A program made the position numbers and the translations under genes. From assembly GCA_030593645.1 (NCBI GenBank), contig JAUVGT010000017.1, positions 1 to 23,267 on the forward strand: a stretch of DNA of 23,267 bases, written 5' to 3'. The notes beneath the pieces are model-generated. The model was not told the DNA's origin and did no database searches. It saw nothing but the letters and a program-made list of their open reading frames with translations. This document shows, piece by piece, positions 1 to 5,919 of the stretch; positions within the stretch are counted from its first letter, which is position 1; each line of letters starts with the position of its first letter. This DNA comes from Deltaproteobacteria bacterium. Lineage in GTDB: Bacteria; Desulfobacterota; Desulfobacteria; Desulfobacterales; JAUVGT01.

Positions 1-515
1 TGGAAAGTCACCGGGAAAAATGTCTTAACGCAGGAATGAATGATTTCATGTCAAAACCGGTAGTACCCCGGAAATTTATCGAAGTCCTGGAAAAATGGCT
101 GAGAAAAGAAATGTATCCTCCAGCCATTAAAATCAAAACCAATCCTCCCTTAATTAAAGAAAAACAAACCGATCCATTGATTAATATAGACGTTGCGCTT
201 GAGCGGGTCGTAGGCAATACAGAACTTTTAAAAAATCTCCTTAAGCAATTTTTAAATGAAGTCCCCGTTCAAATTAAAGATCTTCAGGGGGCCATTGAAA
301 ATGAGGATAATCAAACACTCCAGGACAAAGCTCATACACTGAAAGGAACGACAGGCAACCTGAGTATACCTCAATTTGCTTCGATTTCTCTGGAACTGGA
401 AAATATGGCCAAACAGGGCGACTTAACTGGAGGAATGGATAAAATAAATAGTTTAAACCAATTGGTTGAAGACCTTCGAAACTACCTTGAAAGCCATTTT
501 TTCCCTGCCAATTAA
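1..515 (+). CDS. Hybrid sensor histidine kinase, C-terminal part (receiver tail + HPt domain), 5'-truncated
   Basis: Only the 3' end of the gene is in the window. The frame is open from base 3, and the ATG at 36 is internal. Bases 3-62 encode the end of a response-regulator receiver domain, with the typical last-helix pattern of a Cys-Leu-x-Ala-Gly-Met run followed by Ser-Lys-Pro, including the conserved Lys-Pro pair. After a roughly 40-residue linker comes an HPt domain whose phospho-accepting histidine lies in AHTLKGTTGNL (His codon 333-335). In such kinases phosphate passes from histidine to aspartate to HPt histidine, then to a separate response regulator. The input domain and signal are outside the window. 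The stop is at 513-515 and no co-directional gene follows closely. A stand-alone receiver-HPt protein cannot be excluded. Confidence 0.85.
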   Translation, partial: ESHREKCLNAGMNDFMSKPVVPRKFIEVLEKWLRKEMYPPAIKIKTNPPLIKEKQTDPLINIDVALERVVGNTELLKNLLKQFLNEVPVQIKDLQGAIENEDNQTLQDKAHTLKGTTGNLSIPQFASISLELENMAKQGDLTGGMDKINSLNQLVEDLRNYLESHFFPAN

Positions 516-897
516 AAAGCTAAGAGCATGGAGCATGGAGCTAACAACCAAGAGCCAAGTAATACCAAATCGTTAATTTAGGGTGATAAATTTTACCTTT
601 ATATGCATCAGCATAAAAAATAAGCATAACTATATGGGAATTAATAAATATATACTATTCAGTCATTTTACAGGTATTTATTTTCCCGATTTTTAGATAA
701 CCACTTATTATTTTTACATTTCCTCCCTTCTTCCTTTCAAGTCCCCTCATAATCATACGTGATGAAACGTTTTGATTAAGATATTAAATGATTATGCATA
801 AAAAAGGTCTTGAAAGCTCTTTTTCATTATGATACGCGGAACATGTTTTTACGCCTACTTTTCAAACGACATTATTGTTGAAAGGAATATATAACTC
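516..897. other. 382-bp intergenic region, no gene seen
   Basis: This AT-rich spacer separates the kinase end from the cytochrome/Rnf cluster and holds no convincing ORF on either strand. Just after the kinase stop is a short repetitive patch (519-541) in which GCATGGAGC occurs twice, overlapping at GC, preceded by GCTAAGAGC. Related words recur on the minus strand near 17000-17030. The promoter for the downstream cluster should lie here, but I see no box pair good enough to call. TTGAAA near 812 and TATGAT near 830 are spaced too closely. No clear rho-independent terminator is visible. Confidence 0.5.
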
Positions 898-1647
898 ATG
901 ACTTCAGAGAAAGAAAAGCGGTTTGCTTTAAGCATGGCGATCATATTACTGGTTGTGGGGGTAATATGCTATGCTTACACGGCATCAACAGCAAAACCTC
1001 CGGAAGAGCCGGTACGGGTGATGTTCAAGGCACCTGCCGGACCTGTCCTGTTTAACCATAAAACACATACTGAAGCGGGTGATTACGGCATCTCGTGCAA
1101 AGATTGCCACCATAAACATTTTGATGCGGCAGAAGAAGACATAAATATAAAAGCGTGCGGTAAATGTCATCAACCTCCGAAGGGAGTTCTTGTGACTGAA
1201 GTTACTCCGAATGGGCCTGCTGGAAATGCCGGTATTGAACCTAATGACATAATACTTAAGTTAAATGGTGAAAATCTGAGTGATAGTGAAAGCCTTATCG
1301 AGCTATCTGAAAAAATAAAAGCAGGAGATAAAGCTAATGTCCTGGTTTTAAGAGATGGCAATAAATCGCTGTTTGAACTACAGGTCACCTCTGTAAGTAA
1401 CAACGCCAAACCCAGGGGAGAGCTCGGTGCCAGTGTCTCCGACAACGTGATTGCCGCGGCCTGCATCAACTGCCACAAAAATGAAGATATCGGTGTTGGA
1501 ATTGAAGATATTGGAGAAACTGAAGTGGCAAAAATAATGGGCACTACCCATGAACGCAGTATTGAACTATGTATCAGCTGTCATTTAGAAATTGGGTCCG
1601 GTCCGGGCAAAGGAAGTGATGAATGCATAAAATGTCATAGTAAGTAA
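898..1647 (+). CDS. Pentahaem cytochrome c (c3/c7-like) with an internal PDZ domain, Rnf-associated
   Basis: A 249-residue exported or membrane-anchored cytochrome. Residues 10-29 form a hydrophobic signal/anchor segment with no obvious signal peptidase site, so membrane anchoring is likely. Five haem-binding CxxCH motifs start at Cys67, 87, 189, 225 and 243. The FNHKTH...CKDCHH pattern around 52-72 is typical of class III cytochromes. Between haem motifs 2 and 3, residues about 96-166 form a PDZ domain (GVLVTEVTPNGPAGNAGI, then NDIILKLNG and a final Val-Leu-Arg-Asp-Gly strand). The gene begins the rnfCDGEAB cluster, 69 bp before rnfC. Multihaem cytochromes precede rnfC in some sulfate reducers and methanogens, where they are thought to exchange electrons with the Rnf complex. 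The PDZ insertion is unusual, and its ligand is unknown. A purine-rich Shine-Dalgarno (SD, near 879-885) precedes the ATG. Confidence 0.88.
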   Translation: MTSEKEKRFALSMAIILLVVGVICYAYTASTAKPPEEPVRVMFKAPAGPVLFNHKTHTEAGDYGISCKDCHHKHFDAAEEDINIKACGKCHQPPKGVLVTEVTPNGPAGNAGIEPNDIILKLNGENLSDSESLIELSEKIKAGDKANVLVLRDGNKSLFELQVTSVSNNAKPRGELGASVSDNVIAAACINCHKNEDIGVGIEDIGETEVAKIMGTTHERSIELCISCHLEIGSGPGKGSDECIKCHSK

Positions 1648-1716
1648 ATTTTTAATTGGCATAAACAATTTTCAATATACTCATTAATAATCACGGCCAG
1701 GAACAAAGGTTAAATT

Positions 1717-3000
1717 ATGATAAAAAAGTCATTTATCGGTTTGAAAAAAACTCATCTCGAATACGAACAATTGGGAAACAAAATACAAGCACCTAAGAAA
1801 ATATCCGTATCTAAAAAGATCACTTTATTACTTGAATGTTCAATTGACCTGATCGATACTTTTACTCTCAAAACTGGTGACCCGGTTAAAACAGGCCAGA
1901 AAATATCACCGGCAAAGGATAATGATGCCTACGTGATTTCAACCGCAACCGGTATTGTAACTTCAATAACCGAATATACCGGGGATTACGGTAAATCATA
2001 TGTGGCGATATCCATTGATACCGATTCCGAAGAAAATCTTGATGATGAATTTGAAAATTCCTGTTCAGAAATCACCTTTGATCTTGCAAAAAATTATCTT
2101 GCCTGTATTCCCGGCGCACCCTGTCATGAAATATTTCAGAATACGGAGAACCCGATAAATACAATTGTCATTTACGGTGGGGATAATGACCTGTTAATGA
2201 CTACCAACCAGTATATTATTAAATCAAATATCGAAGGAGTAAAACACGGTGTAGATGTCTTAAAAAAGATTGCCGGCGTTGATAACATAATAATCGCCAT
2301 CCCCGGAGAATCCATGCAGGGATATGGCCATATCGGAGCCGAAGTAAAAAATATAGCCATGAAATACCCATCTGCTTCTCCCCATATGATCATGCGAAAT
2401 GTTCTCGGAAAGGTGATCCCCGCGGGTCAAACCAGTGAAAATCTTGGTGTGACTTTTATGACTGTTGAGGCGGTCGTTTCGCTGGGAGATGCGTTCAGTA
2501 ATAAGCGAATTCCCATTACTAAACTTATTACAGTAATTGATAAAAATCAGAATAAGAAACTTATTTCAGCCAGGATCGGCACTCCATTAAGCGAGATATT
2601 CAGCGCGTTAAATATTCAATTGAACGACAAAGAAAGAATCATCATAGGCGGTCCCATGACAGGTTCGACTGTATATACGGATGATTATCCCGTCATGCCG
2701 AATACAAGCGCGATCATGGTACAGGCTGCAAAGGATGTATCTCTTGTTTCAGATTATCCATGCATAAATTGCGGTGAATGTATCAGGATCTGCCCCGCGA
2801 ATATACCGATCAACATGCTGGTTCGTTTCTTAGAAGCAGGGCAGTATGAAGACGCCGCAGACAGTTATGATCTATATTCCTGTATAGAATGCGGTCTTTG
2901 CAGTATCGTATGTACTGCCAAAATACCGATCTTTCAATATATCAGGCTGGGTAAATATGAACTCGACCGGATAAACTCAGCGGAGGCTGTAAATGAATAA
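1717..3000 (+). CDS. rnfC: Rnf electron transport complex subunit C, divergent (no recognisable NADH/FMN loop)
   Basis: RnfC is the peripheral subunit that in standard Rnf complexes binds FMN and NADH and carries two [4Fe-4S] clusters. This 427-residue protein has both C-terminal cluster motifs: Cys349/352/355/359 (CINCGECIRICP) and Cys389/392/395/399 (CIECGLCSIVC). It also has the family's biotinyl-like hammerhead region (about 45-100) and the SLBB-like stretch ending IIIGGPMTG (308-315). Two expected features are missing. The N-terminal GGIHPP-type motif is absent. The GxGGAGFPT loop with its following ECEP segment is replaced by LACIPGAPCHEIF (128-140) and YGGDNDLLMTTN (153-164). NADH/FMN binding is therefore doubtful, although the reading frame is intact. 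AAAGG precedes the ATG. The 3' end overlaps rnfD by 8 bp. Confidence 0.9.
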   Translation: MIKKSFIGLKKTHLEYEQLGNKIQAPKKISVSKKITLLLECSIDLIDTFTLKTGDPVKTGQKISPAKDNDAYVISTATGIVTSITEYTGDYGKSYVAISIDTDSEENLDDEFENSCSEITFDLAKNYLACIPGAPCHEIFQNTENPINTIVIYGGDNDLLMTTNQYIIKSNIEGVKHGVDVLKKIAGVDNIIIAIPGESMQGYGHIGAEVKNIAMKYPSASPHMIMRNVLGKVIPAGQTSENLGVTFMTVEAVVSLGDAFSNKRIPITKLITVIDKNQNKKLISARIGTPLSEIFSALNIQLNDKERIIIGGPMTGSTVYTDDYPVMPNTSAIMVQAAKDVSLVSDYPCINCGECIRICPANIPINMLVRFLEAGQYEDAADSYDLYSCIECGLCSIVCTAKIPIFQYIRLGKYELDRINSAEAVNE

Positions 3001-3952
3001 TCAGAAGAAATTCATCGTTTCACATGCTCCATTCTGGCACAATGGCAGTAATATCAGGCAAAAAAGTTATCACACCGTTTTTGCCGCACTACCTGCCGCT
3101 TTATTGGGCATATATTATTATGGTATCCCTGCGTTAGGCGTTATTTCACTTTCAATTTCATCAGCAATTCTTTGGGAATTGTTAATGAATTATGCAACCA
3201 AACGTTCAATATCAGTAGGAGATGGTAATGCCGCGATGATTGGTTTAATATTCGGTATGCTCCTTCCCGCTTCCATGCCCTGGTGGGCCGTAATCACCGG
3301 GACATTCTTTGCCATAATTATCGGCAAACAGATATTCGGCGGTATCGGCAGCAATCCGTTTAACCCGGCGGCGCTGTCTATTGCCATATTAATGGTCTCA
3401 TGGAAAAACTATTTTGATTTTAATGCGGCATTACTTAATTATGATCTCGATTTTGTCATGATCTACCCTCTCACCCTTTTGAAACAGCTCGGGTCACCTG
3501 CCGCAGATTCCTATTCTATGATAGACTTGATCATGGGAAAACAAGCCGGAGGAATTGGCTCCACATTCGGCCTTGGCCTCATTGTCGGCGGAATCTACCT
3601 AATGATCAGAGGATTTATCCGTTGGGAAATATCTGTATCATTCCTGGCCGGTATCTTTATCACATCATTTGTGTTTAACCTTGTAGACCCTGTCCGTTTT
3701 GTCGGGCCTGCCTTCCATATTTTTACAGGCTATACCCTGATCGGAGCTTTTTTCCTGATCACAGACGATTCTTCCTCACCCGTCAACATGGTTCCCATGC
3801 TTATTTATGGGGCAGTCGGCGGAGTGATGATCGTACTTATCAGGAATATCGGGGGTTATATTGATGGTGTCATTATGACAACCCTGCTTATTAATCTAAT
3901 AAACCCGCTTTTGGACAAAATTCGGCCAAAAGCGATGGGAAAGGTTGTTTAA
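2993..3952 (+). CDS. rnfD: Rnf electron transport complex subunit D
   Basis: A 319-residue polytopic membrane subunit of the ion-pumping Rnf complex, related to NqrB. The long hydrophobic segments and the signatures GDGNAAMIGLIFGMLLPA (76-93) and GGIGSNPFNPAALSIA (116-131) support the call, together with a C-terminal block around 255-290 (ITDD...SPVN). In characterised RnfD/NqrB a threonine in an SGATPL-type motif carries covalent FMN. The corresponding place here reads DFVMIYPLTLLK (153-164), so the acceptor Thr appears replaced by Tyr158 and the motif is one residue shorter. The ATG lies inside the rnfC end with GGAGG at 2982-2986 (6-nt spacer), indicating coupled translation. The gene is followed at once by rnfG. 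Confidence 0.93.
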   Translation: MNNQKKFIVSHAPFWHNGSNIRQKSYHTVFAALPAALLGIYYYGIPALGVISLSISSAILWELLMNYATKRSISVGDGNAAMIGLIFGMLLPASMPWWAVITGTFFAIIIGKQIFGGIGSNPFNPAALSIAILMVSWKNYFDFNAALLNYDLDFVMIYPLTLLKQLGSPAADSYSMIDLIMGKQAGGIGSTFGLGLIVGGIYLMIRGFIRWEISVSFLAGIFITSFVFNLVDPVRFVGPAFHIFTGYTLIGAFFLITDDSSSPVNMVPMLIYGAVGGVMIVLIRNIGGYIDGVIMTTLLINLINPLLDKIRPKAMGKVV

Positions 3953-3953
3953 G

Positions 3954-4553
3954 ATGCGTGAAATGGTATTAATGGTCGTTGTTCTAACGGTCCTGAGTTC
4001 GATCTCGGGGGGACTTCTCGCCTATTTAGATGATTATCTCGGACCATTAATTGAAAAAAATGAACTGCAGCTTGTAAAGGGCCCGGCCATAAAAAAGATT
4101 TTGTCTAAAGCATCCAACGATCCGATTTCAGACAGTAAATACCGATTTAATCTCAAAGACGAAGGTGTCGAAAAAAGTTTTTTTGTAGGTGTCTTTGACG
4201 GTAAACCCAATGTTGTTGTTTTTGAAACAACGGGTAAGGGCTACGGCGATAAATTTGGCCTGCTGGTCGGTGTAAATGTGACCGATGACAAAATCATTGG
4301 TATCAGCCTGACCACCCATAAAGAAACCCCTGGGTTAGGTGGCAATGCCAAAGATGATCCTACCTGGGTTGAACAGTTTAAAGGGCTTTCAGTCATTAAA
4401 CCTATAAAAATCACAAATGACGGGGGAAGTATTAATGCTATAGGTGGGGCTACTATAACGTCCCGTGCTGTCTGCGGAGCGGTGACTAAGGCAGGTGCTA
4501 CATACATGAAAATGAAAACACAGGTTACAGAGCAGTTAAAATCTGTAAAATAA
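3954..4553 (+). CDS. rnfG: Rnf electron transport complex subunit G (FMN-binding)
   Basis: A 199-residue subunit with one N-terminal membrane anchor (about 4-24) and an extracytoplasmic FMN-binding domain, related to NqrC. The covalent flavin motif is present near the C-terminus as IGGATITSRAV, with acceptor Thr167 (S/G-G-A-T-x-S/T pattern). The upstream KETPGLGG motif is also typical of the family. The frame can be opened from a TTG at 3945, but that codon touches the GGGAAAGG sequence. The ATG at 3954 has that SD at a normal distance and follows the rnfD stop by one base, so it is chosen. RnfG would pass electrons on the outer face, next to where the haem domain of the first gene would sit. 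Confidence 0.93.
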   Translation: MREMVLMVVVLTVLSSISGGLLAYLDDYLGPLIEKNELQLVKGPAIKKILSKASNDPISDSKYRFNLKDEGVEKSFFVGVFDGKPNVVVFETTGKGYGDKFGLLVGVNVTDDKIIGISLTTHKETPGLGGNAKDDPTWVEQFKGLSVIKPIKITNDGGSINAIGGATITSRAVCGAVTKAGATYMKMKTQVTEQLKSVK

Positions 4554-4568
4554 TAGGGAGTAGATAAG

Positions 4569-5189
4569 ATGGCCAAGTCTCTTACTCAGGAATTTACCAA
4601 AGGATTATGGGATGAAGTACCGCCGTTTCGACTGGTGCTCGGACTCTGCCCGGTCTTGGGAGTAACCACCACACTGGAAAACGGATGGGGAATGGGTCTG
4701 GCAACCATGTTTGTCCTGGTATGTTCCAATTTCCTTGTCTCCCTTTTGAGGAAGGTCATTCCATCAAAAGTCAGAATCGCCTGTTTCATCATTATCATCG
4801 CAACATTTGTAATTGTTGTGGAACTTATGATGCAGGCATACGCATATGAACTATATATCAGTTTGGGTGTATTTATCCCTCTTATCGTTGTAAACTGTAT
4901 CGTGCTTGGACGCGCGGAAGCATTTGCTTCTAAAAATGGCATTGTTCCATCACTATTGGACGGTTTGGGCATTGGAATCGGATTCACGCTCTCATTAAGT
5001 GCCCTGGCAGCAATCAGGGAAATAATCGGTAACGGAACATTAACACTCCATAAAAAAGCAGAAATCATGTTTGAGTTAGCAAACTATGCACCCTCTTTTG
5101 AACCGTTTGCATTTATGGTCCAGCCTCCAGGGGCTTTTATCTGCCTGGGATTAATGCTGTGCGTCATGAACCTGATAGGGAATAAATAA
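4569..5189 (+). CDS. rnfE: Rnf electron transport complex subunit E
   Basis: A 206-residue integral membrane subunit, homologous to RnfA and NqrD, part of the ion-translocating core. It begins with the family signature EFTKGLWDEVPPFRLVLGLCP. Cys27 in LGLCPVLG and Cys110 in VVNCIVLGRAEAF are the two half-membrane cysteines that, with their RnfA counterparts, bind the Fe-S cluster inside the membrane in solved Rnf/Nqr structures. Several hydrophobic helices fill the rest, and the length is normal. GGGAG precedes the ATG, which starts 15 bp after the rnfG stop. The retained cysteines argue that the pump core is functional even though RnfC and RnfD are divergent. Confidence 0.95.
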   Translation: MAKSLTQEFTKGLWDEVPPFRLVLGLCPVLGVTTTLENGWGMGLATMFVLVCSNFLVSLLRKVIPSKVRIACFIIIIATFVIVVELMMQAYAYELYISLGVFIPLIVVNCIVLGRAEAFASKNGIVPSLLDGLGIGIGFTLSLSALAAIREIIGNGTLTLHKKAEIMFELANYAPSFEPFAFMVQPPGAFICLGLMLCVMNLIGNK

Positions 5190-5208
5190 TATATAAAGGA
5201 GCGCATCA

Positions 5209-5784
5209 ATGGGTGATTATGTAGTCATCTTAATAACCACTATATTTGTTCAAAATATTCTTCTGGCCCAGTTTCTGGGTAACTGCCCTTTTCTTGGAAC
5301 ATCAAAGAAAATGGAAACAGCAGTGGGTATGGCCATGGCTGTCGTATTTGTACTGGTAATGGCCGGTGTGATTACCTGGATGGTGTATTACTGGATACTG
5401 GTACCCTTTGAGCTGAAATATTTAAAAACCATCGCCTTTATTCTTGTAATCGCCTCCCTGGTCCAGTTCGTGGAAATGTTCCTGAAAAAAAGCATCCCCG
5501 CACTCTACGCGGGTTTAGGAATTTTTCTGCCTTTGATTACAACCAATTGCGCTGTTTTCGGTGCCTGTATTCTAAATATAAACAAGGAGCTCAATTTTCA
5601 AAAAGCGCTGGTGACTTCATTTGGCTATGCGGTCGGTTTCGGACTCGCATTGATTCTTTTTGCGGGTGTACGCGAACGAATACTTTTGGCAAGAGTTCCA
5701 AAACCATTGCAGGATACATCAATTGCCCTGGTCACAGCAGGCGTTCTTTCTCTGACATTCTTTGCTTTTAAGGGAATAGTATAA
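5209..5784 (+). CDS. rnfA: Rnf electron transport complex subunit A
   Basis: A 191-residue polytopic membrane protein of normal length, homologous to NqrE. It has the typical start (VQNILLAQFLGNCPFLGTS) and the second half signature (GLGIFLPLITTNCAVFGAC). Cys26 and Cys114 match the conserved pair that contributes to the intramembrane Fe-S site shared with RnfE. An AAAGGAG-type SD lies just upstream, 19 bp after rnfE. A 135-bp gap then separates it from rnfB, the only large gap inside the cluster. That gap holds a 7-bp inverted repeat (AAAATCA 5839-5845 / TGATTTT 5862-5868) of unknown role. Confidence 0.95.
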   Translation: MGDYVVILITTIFVQNILLAQFLGNCPFLGTSKKMETAVGMAMAVVFVLVMAGVITWMVYYWILVPFELKYLKTIAFILVIASLVQFVEMFLKKSIPALYAGLGIFLPLITTNCAVFGACILNINKELNFQKALVTSFGYAVGFGLALILFAGVRERILLARVPKPLQDTSIALVTAGVLSLTFFAFKGIV

Positions 5785-5909
5785 AATACAGAAAAGAACA
5801 ACTCACTTAAAGTTATAAAAAATATAGAGTCAGCTCTTAAAATCATTCCTGCCTTCTTGCCTGATTTTATCAAGAACGGATAATCGATAACAGACGACTG
5901 ACTGCAACT

Positions 5910-5914
5910 GGAGG
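5910..5914 (+). promoter_or_regulatory. Shine-Dalgarno sequence fixing the GTG start of rnfB
   Basis: GGAGG is followed by the 5-nt spacer TAATC and then GTG. The next in-frame ATG codons (5938 and 5998) lie inside or after the membrane anchor. The non-AUG codon is therefore the supported start. Confidence 0.8.
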
Positions 5915-5919
5915 TAATC

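Noticed and set aside
4586..5068. 160-codon frame antisense to rnfE
   Set aside because: Lies wholly inside rnfE, whose conserved motifs are intact; no independent signals.
5785..5919. Possible separate operon break or promoter between rnfA and rnfB
   Set aside because: The gap is longer than others and has a 7-bp inverted repeat, but no T-run terminator and no acceptable promoter box pair were found.
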